64,000 nt of DNA from Telopea speciosissima (taxonomy: Eukaryota > Streptophyta > Magnoliopsida > Proteales > Proteaceae): contig NC_057920.1 in the NCBI RefSeq assembly GCF_018873765.1, positions 9,127,307 to 9,191,306 on the forward strand, in the 5' to 3' direction. The notes under the pieces are model-generated. The model did not search any database and was not told the DNA's origin. It saw only the letters and a list, made by a program, of their open reading frames with translations. Position 1 is the first letter of the stretch. Every line of letters begins with the position of its first letter. This document shows, one piece after another, positions 20,801-63,512 of the stretch. Made by a program: the position numbers and the translations under genes.

Positions 20801-21607
20801 AGTTTAATAGTGCAAAACATTAAGCCAATTATAAAATTCACTGGTCCTAGTATCAGGCCACCTGACTTGGTGACTATAATTCATTCTAGTCAAAACAAGA
20901 ATACAAAAGAAATGGGGTAGTTAAAATCACAAGCAAGGAATGAAGAGAAGCTAATTATTATTATAAAATGAACAATAGAAATAGCATGTTACCTCGTTTC
21001 TTACTACCATGAAAGGCTGGGCACCATTGTTACATAAATCCAAGCTAATCTCCATGCCTGAGTTCCCACAACCAACAACCAAAGTCTTCTCACCTTTGAA
21101 ATTGGCTCCATTTTTATACAAACTAGAATGGAGGTATCCCCCCTGGAAATCTGAAATCCCAGGAATCTCAGGCAATATAGGTTCTGCATTCTCTCCTGTT
21201 GCCACAATCAACCAGCGACAAAAAAATCTGTACCTCAGGGTCTGCACCCTCCAGAATCCCATGGTTGAATCATATTCTGCCTGTTGAACCTCCTCCCCAA
21301 ACACAGGCTCAATAGAGAAGTGCTTAGCATAGGCATCTAAGTAGCTTATGAACTGTAATTTTGTTGGGAATGCAGGAAAATCTGGTGGTAATGTCATATG
21401 AGGGAGCTCACAGAATTTCCGAGGGAGGTGAACTGTTAGGCAATCATATGCTTTAAGTTTCCATAGGGAGGCTAAACAGTTCTCTCTTTCAAGTATCAAA
21501 TAGGGGACACCTTTTTCTTTGAGGCATGCAGCTGTGGCTAGCCCAGAAGGCCCTGCACCAACTATCACAGTTCCAGGAACCGAAACACACTTTAATTGTG
21601 ACTTCAT
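8558..21607 (-). CDS. YUC: YUCCA-type flavin-containing monooxygenase (indole-3-pyruvate monooxygenase), four exons
   Basis: Predicted 425 aa from exons 21607-20993, 19948-19700, 19031-18909 and 8848-8558. All introns are GT-AG and all junctions are phase 0. Motifs seen: FAD-binding GAGPSG at residues 17-22, FMO signature [11 protein letters not shown] at 154-164, NADPH-binding GCGNSG at 179-184, and ATGYRSN at 317-323. Family knowledge: YUCCA enzymes convert indole-3-pyruvate to indole-3-acetic acid using NADPH and O2, the committing step of auxin synthesis. Four exons and about 380-430 aa are normal. The short N-terminus before the FAD motif resembles the YUC10/11 type, but the subclade is not settled. 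The start is the first ATG of the open frame, just ahead of the FAD motif. Intron 3 is 10,060 bp because a gypsy element is inserted; without it, it would be about 450 bp. No exon is damaged. Confidence 0.9.
9102..10155 (-). repeat. 3' LTR of the gypsy element (1,054 bp)
   Basis: Left-hand LTR, running TGTTGCGTC to ATGTATCA on the plus strand. The outer half is nearly identical to the other LTR. The inner half (about 9600-10080) is a GC-rich array of GCCGCGCTGGGTG-like units with many one-base deletions relative to the partner, giving 75 bp less length. Long frames in this array are compositional artefacts. Confidence 0.93.
10156..10180 (-). other. Polypurine tract of the gypsy element
   Basis: Read on the minus strand this is AAGAGAGTGGGGGCAAA, directly abutting the 3' LTR, as required for plus-strand priming in LTR retrotransposons. 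Confidence 0.75.
10327..10530. repeat. Third block of LTR-type GC-rich repeats inside the gypsy element
   Basis: GCCGCGCTGGGTG-like and GTGAGGCCGCGC units like those of the LTRs recur here outside either LTR, next to a run of about 23 T residues (about 10302-10324). It may be a duplicated or recombined LTR piece. Confidence 0.6.
10672..11000 (+). pseudogene. Possible antisense ORF remnant of the gypsy element
   Basis: The plus strand here (antisense to gag-pol) has coding-like composition. An ATG at 10672 opens 16 codons to a TGA, and another frame from 10685 gives 100 aa. Some Tat-group elements, such as Grande, are known to carry extra antisense genes between pol and the 3' LTR. I cannot match this one to a family and the frames are interrupted. 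Confidence 0.3.
11385..11844. repeat. Tandem array of 14 copies of a 33-bp unit
   Basis: The unit begins CGGTGTTGGCATATCGCC and continues TTAGGCACGAAGCCT. Thirteen copies are 33 bp and the eighth is 31 bp (TT missing). Copies vary at a few positions (CGG/CGA/CAA start, ATATCG/ATACCG/ATGTCG). Because 33 is divisible by three, frames stay open on both strands and give false ORFs of 80-230 aa. It sits between integrase and the 3' LTR of the gypsy element, with no homogeneous spacer structure. Confidence 0.95.
12055..13140 (-). pseudogene. Gypsy integrase, frameshifted
   Basis: Minus-strand pieces in different frames: a zinc-binding part with [12 protein letters not shown], then the start of the catalytic core ([20 protein letters not shown]; about 12790-12580), then the C-terminal part [31 protein letters not shown] (12285-12110). 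The first catalytic Asp is in GLDILG. The remaining core residues are scrambled by frameshifts. Confidence 0.8.
13190..13545. repeat. Low-complexity linker in gypsy pol
   Basis: Between RNase H and integrase the plus strand has a short tandem run of CGAACCT-type units (about 13220-13268), repeated TTGGCCATGGCC words and several poly-T or CT runs. Tat-group elements often carry an extra RNase H-like domain at this place; none can be read here. Confidence 0.6.
13546..15560 (-). pseudogene. Gypsy protease, reverse transcriptase and RNase H, frameshifted
   Basis: Reading leftward from 15560: protease-region text ([22 protein letters not shown]), then NGLLGRP and ARECY near 15300-15090; RT with the catalytic YVDD box at 14313-14324, followed by [16 protein letters not shown] at about 14180; then the connection and RNase H segment ([18 protein letters not shown] near 13975, [13 protein letters not shown] near 13730, ELSEHDI near 13625). 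Every block is recognisable but successive blocks are in different frames, so no polyprotein can be made from this copy. Confidence 0.85.
15600..17500 (-). pseudogene. Gypsy gag, frameshifted
   Basis: Minus-strand pieces include HPFSAEIM near 16700, [19 protein letters not shown] near 16240, and [13 protein letters not shown] near 15800, the order expected for a Tat-type gag with its CCHC-like C-terminal segment. The N-terminal part is rich in charged and low-complexity sequence. It starts just inside the 5' LTR and primer-binding site. It is broken into at least four frames. Confidence 0.7.
17555..17571 (-). other. Putative primer-binding site of the gypsy element
   Basis: Immediately inside the 5' LTR the minus strand reads GAT then TGGCGCCTCAGGGAAC. 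A TGGCGCC start is common to primer-binding sites of this superfamily. I could not assign the tRNA from the sequence alone. Confidence 0.6.
17572..18700 (-). repeat. 5' LTR of the gypsy element (1,129 bp)
   Basis: Right-hand LTR with the same TG...CA ends as its partner. The GC-rich array (about 18070-18610) mostly keeps the fuller GCCGCGCCTGGGTG unit, whereas the other LTR has lost single C residues in many units. The first 500 bp differ from the partner at only a handful of positions, pointing to a recent insertion. Confidence 0.93.
18909..19031 (-). CDS. YUC: YUCCA exon 3 (residues 289-329)
   Basis: It is 41 codons long and was found by reading the minus strand for the block missing between exons 2 and 4. 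CTCCAG acceptor, then [22 protein letters not shown] and VPSWLK, then a GTAAAA donor. It lies only about 200 bp beyond the outer edge of the retrotransposon. Confidence 0.9.
19700..19948 (-). CDS. YUC: YUCCA exon 2 (residues 206-288)
   Basis: It follows a TTGCAG acceptor and begins [17 protein letters not shown], the YUCCA block after the NADPH fold. It continues through [15 protein letters not shown], another family hallmark. It ends in GQIK before a GTCCCT donor, which is GT but otherwise weak. Confidence 0.9.
20993..21607 (-). CDS. YUC: YUCCA exon 1 (residues 1-205)
   Basis: It carries both dinucleotide-binding motifs and the FMO signature. It ends in MVVRNE followed by a GTAACA donor. 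The open frame runs on into the intron for a few codons, which is not coding. Confidence 0.93.
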
Positions 21608-22926
21608 CCTGTCAAAGAATACCTCATTAAACCTTAGAAGTATTCAGATTTTAATTTCCTGTTGGTTGGACTGTCTTTCCTTTCTTCAATTTTTCCCTAA
21701 CTAGTGAAGTGAGAGTAACAAGCAGGAAAACAACAGAAAAGAAAGAGCAACATACAATTCAAAGTTAAAAATATCTTTCTCTAATTTTCCAGATGAGTAA
21801 AGCAGATTAAACTTTAGTATATGAAAGAGAGATGATATTTTGGCAGCTCTAGTGAACAAAAATCAGAAAGAAGTGGTCATGAAGAAAATAGGCAGATATC
21901 TTCTTGGCATCCCAAGGAGGTTGGCTGAAAAGAAAGAGAAGGAATGAAATATATTTATACTTTATAGCATGAAGAAAAAGGAAAAGATACTAATATTATG
22001 GATGGGTTCCCCACCTTTGGAGGAATCCTGTACATGAATAAGAAAGCTAACCGCAAATCCAGAATATGGTTGCTGAATCTCACTTAGAGTTGGAGCTGAA
22101 ATTTGCATACTACCTGTTAGCTTGGGTTGTCAATGTATATTAAGAAGCGAAAAGAGTGGGAAGTAATTTGCTCAGTTGAAGTTGATGAAAGATGTATTGA
22201 CAAGAGAATATAATGATACTGAAAATTTATTGCCAAGAAGTGAAGCTTCCTTAATAAAACAATGGGTAAGAGGTGGGGGGGAGAGAAAAAGAGAAGTTTT
22301 CTTGTAGTCTCTGAAAATTTTAGGTGACATTGAAGGCCTATCTTTGAACAGTAGCTCCTCCCAAGTTGATGTTAAAGGAGCGAATCTTAATTAATCCGAG
22401 AATTTTCTTCTACAATGGGCATCATTCATGTTGTTTATGCATGTGTTTTGATAAACTAACAAAGTTGTAATCAAAGTGGTAGACAATCTTGGTAATTAAG
22501 GATGTGATGTGATAGTTTATAAACTTAGCAAATCTTCTAAACTAGTGCAGAATCTAGAAAAGTTTGTATTCCATTTAAGGATCTTGGTTGGCTTCAGCAA
22601 ATAATCTTGGGTTTATATTTGCGTGTTGTGGTTGCTTAGAGATAACATTCCAACTCCCTTCCTGTTGTTAGGTTGTGAACTTCTGTTCTAATCATTATTG
22701 AAGTGGTCCGTGTCTGCCTAACACCTTAATCTCTTGTCAGATGAGGTCCTTTTCAAATGGAGAGAGAACATTTTTGTGGCTGTAAATTTGCACCACAAAA
22801 ACCCTAATGACATGAGATTGAAAAATAGTTTTTGATTCCTAGTTGCCCATTTAACTGCAGTTGCGATGCTTGGAGACGCATTAATATTGGAGTCGTAATG
22901 TTCCTTTGTGAAGACTTACGTGATGC

Positions 22927-23880
22927 TAGTGAGTTTTTGATTCAATGAATTTGAGGATCTTGCTACAAGAAGTAAGTTTCATTGATTTTTTGTTATTTTT
23001 ACTGACTAAAAGAGGAATACAATGGACCAAAATGAAGACCAAACATGATTCACCACTGATTCTAAAAAAGGGGGAAGAATATCAACGAGGATCGAGATCA
23101 AGTGCCGTCGGTTCCTATTTAAATCGGGCAATTCACCTGATCTGGTTCCGATTCGTATGGTCCAAAGACCAAATTCTTTCATAATTTTAGCATGATAACT
23201 ATCGGTAACATGATATTGGGTGAAATAACTATGAAGGCCATATTATTGTTATGGAGAAAGAATGCTGCCAGGCTGCGTAGTGTATGCTAGTGCTTCTTTG
23301 TTTCTCTCTCTTCCCTTCTATGAAATGACATAACTACCCTATTGTGGGAGAGAGAGAGAAATACCTTTCTCCAGTCCATTCAGTGGGCCATATCCCATGA
23401 TTGAAGAGATTCTTTCTTCATCATTGATGAAGAGAAACTGGGGTCCGATAAATTGGAAAAAAGAGAAAGATTGGGTTTAATTCGATTTGTCCGGAGTAGA
23501 TAAATTCACAAGGTTTTATCCCAGGATCGAACATGGGATTGGGCCTCCATCAATTCTGGTCAGACTTAGATCAGAATCGACCTGAATTGATTGGAACCCT
23601 AAAATTGGAATCTAGAAGAAGTTAAGATTTCTTTAAAGCTGTGATTTTTTTTTTTTGGGGAACTTTTGATTCTATAAACTTGTGGATCTTGCTGTAAGAT
23701 GTAAGTTTTATTGATTTTCAGTTATTTTACAGACTCAAGATAGAAAATAACAAAAGATAAAGATCAAACATGAATCATGGGCAATTCAAAAGAGAGTTGC
23801 AGGAATTGTCCACAATCAAGATCGGGCTCGGCCAATTACGACTCTAATTGTCCTATTAGATTCTGATTCCTCAACCATGT
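22927..23880. repeat. Diverged direct repeat pair (about 22927-23170 and 23665-23880)
   Basis: Both copies contain, in order, a TTTTGATTC start, GGATCTTGCT, AAGTTT and TTGATTTT, a CAAACATGA block and ATCAAGATCG or a related word. They are separated by about 500 bp. No coding domain or clear terminal structure is visible. Confidence 0.45.
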
Positions 23881-26800
23881 ATTAATCATTTACATTTGAA
23901 GAAACATGTGCCTAAAGTCTGCCTTTCTTTTTTCTATTAAATTTTCATTTAGGTTTTTGTAACACCTATTTATTCACAAGTATCCAAACTAATGTAATTT
24001 TCTCAAACCTTTGGAACCAAATAGGATTTGAATCAGATAATTCAGAAAATTTGATTTGGGAAAATAATTCCTAAATTTACTAACCATGACCCCACTAGCT
24101 GTATCCTTATTTGACTTAGGTTATAGAGAGAATTTCTGTTGCCTAATAATAATTGATAGGACATTAGTTATAAATCTTAGTTATATATTGAAGTGCCATG
24201 AATCTAGTCTCATGGATGACACAATATTGTCCACTTTGATAGGTGGGATTCACGGCTTTAAAACTCGATGTGGGATTTTTCATTTTTCCATCATTCTACA
24301 TATACAACTCGTCAACTACATCATTATATAAGAGCCTTTTATTTAGGAACATCGTCTAGAACTCTAATACCTAATTAGTTTAAGTTGGCACTAACTCAAG
24401 GATGCATAATCAACCAACAGCTTCTTATGTCCATTTCCTCTCTCTCCTTTCCTTTAATGGAGTTCTAGGAAGGTTTTCTTCTTTTTTTGGCATCAAATGC
24501 CATGCTACTAAGAGACCCTCTTACCATGGTAATTTCCAAAGGATTTCCCTCCTTAAGAAGAGAATGGAGGGTCATAGTCAAAGCTTTACATGAGAGTTTG
24601 TGGATTCCATTGGTTGCCATTAAAAGCAAAAAATTGTTTCTTAAAACTCAAATGGCCCAACAAATACTAGTAAAGGCACTTTTAATTTCAGATTAAGATG
24701 TATCATTTGGTGGTTCTAATCACCACTTCCACCCATCTCAATAGTATAATTCCCAAAAATATAGGTTTTGAGAACTAGTGAGGAAAGAAACTGTATTGCT
24801 ATTGAATGAGGGTAATAACAAATGCTCAACACTTTCAATCTCTTCTTCCCAAACAGGAAAAGTTCAATCCATACCTTGTATGTAACTAGAAGGAACATTT
24901 TTTTATTGGTATTGTCCTAATAAGGGACTCAAATCATATCAAACCCTTTGAAGATGGTAACCATCTATTTCCCCTAACTTAAATAGCATCACCATTGCTA
25001 ACAAGTAACCTCATATGGTTCCATATGAATTAAGAGTTCTAGAGAAACAAGATCCTGCCTTGTTAGTATTTCAATTCCATAAGAAAGCTAAAAAGCTACA
25101 AATTAATGACCTTAAAAGAATTCTATGACTTGGAAGATTTTCATCAAGGAGAATTCTCCAATAGGACTTTACATTTATATTTTCCTTTTTTTGGTAAATT
25201 TCATATTTTTAACCAATGTGTTCTTGGCAATATTAGAGAGCATTGAACTTGAACAACTATAGTTAATTTCCTCCTTAATCTAATTTGTGAGTAGTGAGAC
25301 TTCTAACCTAATTACCATACATAGCAACCTGTAACAAATGCAAATTGTCCTAGAATTGCTTCTACTATTCAAGTTTCAAAGCAAAAGCTGTAGCTGGTTT
25401 ATGCATGTGTCTTCCTAGGAAATATACCCTTTGAAACCCCCTAAGCATAGTAACATAGATCTTGTCATGTAAACTAACAAATGTTTTCATATAATTGTTT
25501 TTCAGATTAAAAAAATACTTACCCCAAGATTCTCCACCTTCCCCCCCCCCAACCCCAAAATAATAATAATAATAATAATTTTCATAGGTTCTTCTTTGTT
25601 TGAGGTTGGGGAAAATTATACACCGGAGATATAGATTTAGAGAGAAGTTCCTTTTGTCTAAGAAATACGTAGGTACAATCATGTAGGCTCCGTTTGGTTT
25701 CAAGGGAATTAAAGAAAAGGAAGTGAGAATTTTTAAACCTACAAAGGAAACTTTGGTAATCATTATCTACATGATTGTATAAACTACTAAAGTTTCTTCC
25801 CATATTTAGTAATGATGCTTTTAGATGTAATTTTTATTTTACTTTTCAAATCCAAGAGATTTAGATGGATAATGAAATTTTATAACTAAATATAGAATGA
25901 TTTGGAGTTAGTAATATAATCATGTGGGTAATGATTACAAAAAAAATTCTTTTTTAGGTTTGATTCAATGCTGATCGACATTAAATTAAAATTTGATCAA
26001 AATTTTACATCTAATACACTATTTAATTTGGTGGGTGTTCTGAACTCAAAAGTCAAATCATGTGACTTTATGATTTTTTAAGGGGAGGGGGGGATTTGAC
26101 TTTAATATTTGTTTAAACAAAACTTAAAACTAACTAAAGAAGTCAACAATTGATCAGAAAACTTCAATTGGATCCATTTGATTTCTCTTTACCCACAAAA
26201 TCCGTATTCGAAAAAGAAATAATAAAAATATAATATTTTGACTACGATTTTTTTCTGATCAAAGCATATCTTTTCTTTTTTTTTTTAATCACGAATTCTT
26301 TTCCTTGATTAATAATAATTGTAAAATAGGATACTAGATCCAATCAAAAAAATTATTATGAATTTTTCATTATTTTTCATTCTTTTCTATAACTTTACCA
26401 TTTTCCTTATACAATGGTATTGTCTGACTCGTCTTCCACTTCAAAACACCTAAAAAGACAATATTAAATTGTAATTATCACCAATCAAAAGAGTAGAATT
26501 TTATTTTAAGTGCAGTAAATGCCAAGGTGGCATTTGATTTTTCTTTAAAAAGCTTGTTTTCTGCTTTTAAAACTCACCATCAAGATCATACCAGAAAGAA
26601 AAAAACTCACCAAGAGAACATTTGCTAATCCATTTTATAGAACTAATCTTGTGTATAAAGTTGCATACTCATCTTTTTTTCCTTTAAATAGGTAATTAAT
26701 TACAATCACATATATATATATATCTACAACATCATCACCACATTACAACTTCTTCTTGTTAGTCATGCAATTCTGGTTTTGAGTCTCATGCTTTGCTAAC

Positions 26801-27059
26801 TGCATTTGCAGTACTATTAGGTAGTTGTCTATGTAACAAGAGAGCAACAAGGGTGACCACATACATTTGGCAATAATGAAAGAGTTCTCCAAAAAGCGTA
26901 CTTATCTGCCATTTTAATGTGAATGTCCACTTACTTGAATGACTAAACTGACCCTTGACACTATGGTAATGACAATGGTTTGGTTGGCAATAAAAAGTTG
27001 ACCATCCCTTGCTTGTATGATCATGATCCTCATGACCATGTCAAGAAAGCCACCATAGA

Positions 27060-27108
27060 AGGGTGGAGGTGGAGGTGGAGGTGGAGGTGGCGGCGTTGGA
27101 GTTGGGTG
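27060..27108. repeat. GGTGGA minisatellite
   Basis: About five units of GGAGGT/GGTGGA, then a GGCGGCG variant. The minus strand would encode a short proline run, but no start codon or family match supports a gene. Confidence 0.7.
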
Positions 27109-27784
27109 GTGATGAGATCATTAGGAGAAGAAGAAGGGTGACGTTTTCCTTTTAACATGACATTATTGATTTGCTCATCAAATAATTAACCATGTGCTAT
27201 TTAAAGAGCAAGAATGAAATCAATTTCAATTCCAATTCCAATTTCAAAATTGAAACAGTTGCTTTAGTTGTTTCAGAATTTTTATTCCATCTGATTTCTA
27301 TTTCACTAAAATAAAGTGTACAAATCAAATCAAATAATTTCTGAAACAAAAACCACCATGTAAACTCCAATAACAAATCAGGCCTTAAACAAATCGATAA
27401 ATAATTTGATGATTCCAGCACCTAAACAGTTTGATTCGAATTGCGATAAACTGTTTTTACATTTGTCAACAAATAGGCGCCTGTGAGCTATCGATGGGAT
27501 TTCCGCCTGAGGAGGTTGGTAAGCCTCCTTGAGTGTTGTTGACTGTTGAAGGCACCAAGACGAGCAAGCACAACTAGTGTTTCAAAATTCAGTGAATCAG
27601 TCGATTTGTATCAGAATCGGTCTGGATCAATCCCGATTTCTATCATTTTGTGTTGGAATATTCACACCAAGATTCCCTTCATTTCTACCTTTCGGGCAAA
27701 GTCTAAGATTCTTTCGATCAATTCTGATCCGATTTGAATCAAAATCAGCAGAGACTGATTCCATCATTGATTCCTGGTTTTAAC

Positions 27785-28080
27785 ACCCTGGAAGGCGTTA
27801 AGGGTGTCAATGTGTACCAAGTACCGAATACCAAAACTATTTTCATACCGAATTATCTATACTTTGTACCGAATAAATTCGATATGGTATCGATATGAGA
27901 TACCTGTACCGAATCAATATTTGATATAGTACCTAATAATATTGGATCGATTCGATACGATATCGGTATAAGATAACTATACCAAATCAATATTCGATAC
28001 GATATCAATATGGAGTATATGTGCAATGAACCGTATTGAACCGAAACCTTACCAATATCCCAAAACCGTATCGATTGACA
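27785..28080. repeat. Degenerate ATACCGAAT/GATATCGATA repeat DNA
   Basis: Short self-complementary words (TACCGAATA, CGATATGGTATCGATATG, ATTCGATACGATATC) recur imperfectly over about 300 bp. This looks like a decayed palindromic MITE or cryptic satellite-like DNA. Boundaries are uncertain. Confidence 0.45.
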
Positions 28081-28118
28081 TCTTGGGCTGCAAGCACCTC
28101 TTAGTTGTGTCTATTAAT

Positions 28119-28121
28119 AGC

Positions 28122-28148
<27 letters not shown>
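28119..28148. repeat. (GA)n microsatellite
   Basis: About 15 GA units lie 90 bp upstream of a possible small gene. GA-rich tracts are common near plant transcription starts, which weakly favours that gene. Confidence 0.85.
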
Positions 28149-28152
<4 letters not shown>

Positions 28153-28241
28153 TGGAGGTTATAAAAGAGGAGTCGTACAGCCAGAATCCCAACAAAGAAG
28201 AACAAAGGCTGCCTCGCCATGAATTATTTGCATAAACAAAA

Positions 28242-28592
28242 ATGGACGATGATACCATAAGGGATTCGATGAAATTAATAATTTCTGTTTTTCAAGATGG
28301 AAAACGAAGTAGGAGTTCTTGTAGTAGTACAAGAAGATTCAGAGAATTAATTCCTAGAGGGCTTCACGTTGCCAAAGAAGAAGAAGAAGTTTTTGGTGAA
28401 AACGAGGTTGGAGGCAGGTGTCTTACTCGCCTCGCCAGATTCAAAGGCAACGCTACTCATAATAATGCCTCCCTCAAATTGGTTAGAATGAAAGAGACAA
28501 CAGAGAAGAAGACATCACCAATTCATAATGGGATACGACGAATAGTTATCATCGCCGGAATACTTCTCTTCTTTTACTCCCTGAGAAGTTAA
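28242..28592 (+). CDS. Hypothetical small protein with C-terminal membrane segment (116 aa)
   Basis: ATG to TAA, a complete frame unlike the stop-rich surroundings. The protein is basic and serine/arginine-rich in the first 50 residues, has an acidic patch (KEEEEVFGENE) near the middle, and ends in a single hydrophobic stretch, IVIIAGILLFFYSL, right at the C-terminus, so it could be tail-anchored. A GA microsatellite lies upstream and AT-rich sequence follows the stop. I recognise no family. It could be a chance frame; its length and ordered composition are the only support. Confidence 0.35.
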   Translation: MDDDTIRDSMKLIISVFQDGKRSRSSCSSTRRFRELIPRGLHVAKEEEEVFGENEVGGRCLTRLARFKGNATHNNASLKLVRMKETTEKKTSPIHNGIRRIVIIAGILLFFYSLRS

Positions 28593-29108
28593 ATATTGAC
28601 TCGCTTTCAGCCCTTCCTTCTTCTACATTCCAACTTCCAATGTTTTAGATCTTATTATAAAATTCTCCTTCCTCAGAAATGTTCCAAATCCTCTGGAATA
28701 GGCACTTATATCTGAAATTTCAACAATTTAAGGGTTTTGATCATTGAATGGGTCATATTGAATCGTTAGAAATCAGGAGCAGCAGTGACCATCGATTTCG
28801 ATCTGATCTGATTTCCGATTCCCACTTCAAGGGCAATTGAAATTGTAGATGGGAGGCCATCTTCAGCATTGATGAGAACACAAAATCTGGCAAAGGATTC
28901 GACGATCAGCGCACATTGGTTTGCCAAGCACGCTAGCAATTCTTCTTAAGTGAACGATTACAGAACTGAAGGTTAAGACCATATAATCTGATCCACAGTG
29001 GTAATTGAGTATCCTCTTTCTTGGTGAGTGAAATATCCGGTGACCATGGACGAAGGATTAAAGGTCTCGCACCCAGAGACCAAGGACCTTCGTCGAGAAT
29101 TTGGTGGT

Positions 29109-29477
29109 TTAATTCAGCGACTTGAAAATTAAAAATGAAAATCCCTGTTTTTCAAACCAGAAGACTTCAACGGCACCTATATGAGACCACTTATCCTTGA
29201 CAAAACGTTTCGTAGCGGCAAAGGAGGGCTTAAGTCCAAACACATACCCAACCAGAGCCGCTTTCCAACGCTCTTTTTCTTGCAATAAATCATCCACACA
29301 GCAACGGGCAATTTCCGGTGCAATATATGGGATATCTTCAGCACCAGCACGGATCTGTCCACCCGGGAAGAGACTAGCCCATGTGGGAGCATTCTGTCCC
29401 TCCACCCTATCATTAACCGACATTGGATGAGGGGTACCTCCATTCTGGACCACCGGAAGAGGATCTCCGGTGGCCAT
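29109..29477 (-). pseudogene. LINE ORF1-like (DUF4283-type) N-terminal fragment
   Basis: 122 codons starting MATGDPLPV. The segment WKAALVGYVFGLKPSFAATKRFVKDKW followed by a GAVEVFWFEKQGFSFLIF block is the DUF4283 pattern of plant L1 ORF1 and related zinc-knuckle proteins. The frame stops just after this pattern, so only the N-terminal part remains and no knuckle or RT follows on this strand. Confidence 0.55.
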
Positions 29478-29479
29478 GA

Positions 29480-31453
29480 CAGATAAGTAACAAGGAACAA
29501 ATGGGAACTTTTGTCGCCAGTAAGTTGCAGAGCGCCTTCTCTATTCTTGAAACCTTGGGCAGTAACCAACCAATTGGCTACTTGTAAGAGTACTTTTTAG
29601 TATTTCAAATAACTAACTAATAACCAATTAAGAAAGGGCATACTTTGTTATTAAGTATAATTCAGGGGGAGGGATTGCAACGATGCTTAGAGTGCAATTT
29701 CCAACTAATGAAGGAGTGGGCGATCAAATAGGCCAATAGGGCATCCTTTAATTCATATATTTTTTTTTCTTTAACCACTTTGTTTCGATATGCACAGTTT
29801 TTTAAAGGTTTTTTTTGGGGGGGAAGGAGGGAGGTGAGGAAGCTGGGGAAAGACACCCGAATTCAGCATAAAATCCTAACATTTGATATGTATTTGAAAA
29901 ATGTGCATGAAAATTTCAACTTTTAGGAATGACATAATGGTAAATCACTTTCAAAATATTTAAATTTTTTTTTTTTATTAGCTTCTCCATGGTTTTTTAT
30001 TTTTTCCTTAGATTGTAGATATCAGATATTTGGATGGTAATGTGCCAAATTGCTCTTTTTAGTTTTTACCTCATAAAAGTAAATCATAAACTGGACCTGC
30101 ATTATGATAATCCAGGCAACAGCGAGTCAACTCGTACCAATCGTTTAGCCGAGGCAGTTTGCTACATTAGACCAGTCAATGGTGGACTATGATCCTCTTC
30201 AAGAGAAGGCACACCAGCACAGAGAAGGTAGAGGCCAATGTTGAGCTATGATACTATCACAAAAGGTGCTGCTACAACAAAACCCCCTTTGTTTTTAACC
30301 ATATCCCTTGAATTGATCCATAAATGGGATGCAATCAATTATCAGCTATACTAAACTATCGATGGTTATTAAACAATCCCCCACCCTCCACACGTTGGGC
30401 TCCTTTGTAGCGTGACCAAGAGTGTAGCACACATCCAACGGCCCACAGTGCTTGGACATGCAGCCCAACACCCTACCTGTGTGTTGGGCTGCGTGCCCAA
30501 ACACTGCGGGCCATCGGATGATGCGCTACATTTCCTGTCGAGTTACAGAGGACTCAAATCCCACCTGCCACCTTTCATCCCCCACCAAAAAAAAATAAAA
30601 AAATAAAAAGTAAAGTACAGAATAGGAAAAAGAAACCACATACCCAAACAGGCACAGGAAATGGATAACACGGCTAGGTTGAAAGTAACAGGAATTTGAT
30701 AAGCTGTTAACTCAAGATAATTAGCATTTCAATTGGGAGATTAGATTCTCACTGAAAGCAACTAATTCCTATATCTCAATAGAAATCAAACTCTCACAAA
30801 ATTAGGTGGAGATCTCAATTCCTATCAGACAAGGGCATTGAAGCACCTTACATGGATTCAATTACCAATATGCACAAGTAAATATATTATACAATATACA
30901 ACAACTCAGCCTTATCCAAACTAAATAGGTCGGCTTAAAAACATTATCCAGTATAAATCACTATAATTCCCAACTGTTTAAATATTTGCAATAAGGTAAA
31001 AGACTGGGCACACCGCTGGTATACAGCAAGATAGACCACTGTGTCTATCTCTTTCCCCTTTGAAATGACTCCCTGTCCCTACTGTACAGATGCCCCGTCC
31101 TGCATTCCCACTGGCCCACTAACTTACCGCATGCGGCAGTGTGCCTATCCCTCTACCAATAAATAATAAATCATTGGCAGTTCTTAGAGGAGTGTCAGAT
31201 CATGAAAGATTGCATATGCTTTCTGATTCATTAATAGGAATGGAAAAGCAGGACATGTTTTCTCCCACTTGTTATTGATCTCTTTTTATTTTCTTTTACC
31301 ACCAAACCCCACCCACCCACCCCCCCCTCCCCCCCAAAAAAAACCAAAAAATGCCCTCTTCCTTGTTTAATGTTTCTATGGAAAAATACAGTAATGACTA
31401 AAAAGAGAAGAAATACAAAGACACAACTTCTGCACTACAAAAGCAATTTACTA
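29480..31453. other. Intergenic region downstream of the kinase gene
   Basis: AT-rich, with a foldback MITE at 30395-30557 and another possible weak inverted repeat at about 31008-31150. It includes C-rich and A-rich runs near 31310-31350. No gene is supported. Confidence 0.5.
30395..30557. mobile_element. Foldback (palindromic) MITE, copy 2
   Basis: The left arm TTGGGCTCCTTTGTAGCGTG... pairs with the right arm ...GTCGAGTTACAGAGGACTCAA, and the centre pairs AGCCCAACAC with GTGTTGGGCT. The hairpin arms are about 75 bp. It shares the CACACATCCAACGGCCC / GGGCCATCGGATG core with the element at 5948-6076. Confidence 0.6.

Positions 31454-63512
<32,059 letters not shown>

Larger units (their letters stand above)
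21608..28241. other. Intergenic region upstream of YUCCA
   Basis: It includes the YUCCA promoter region (just right of 21608), but I can support no specific TATA box or transcription start. It is AT-rich with no convincing gene. It holds a diverged direct repeat pair (22927-23880), poly-C and (TAA)n-like runs at 25540-25580, a (GGTGGA)n minisatellite near 27060 and degenerate TACCGAATA-rich repeat DNA at 27790-28080. Confidence 0.55.

Noticed and set aside
27060..27160. Proline-rich protein gene on the minus strand
   Set aside because: The proline run is a simple GGTGGA minisatellite. The frame lacks a start codon and continues into unrelated sequence.
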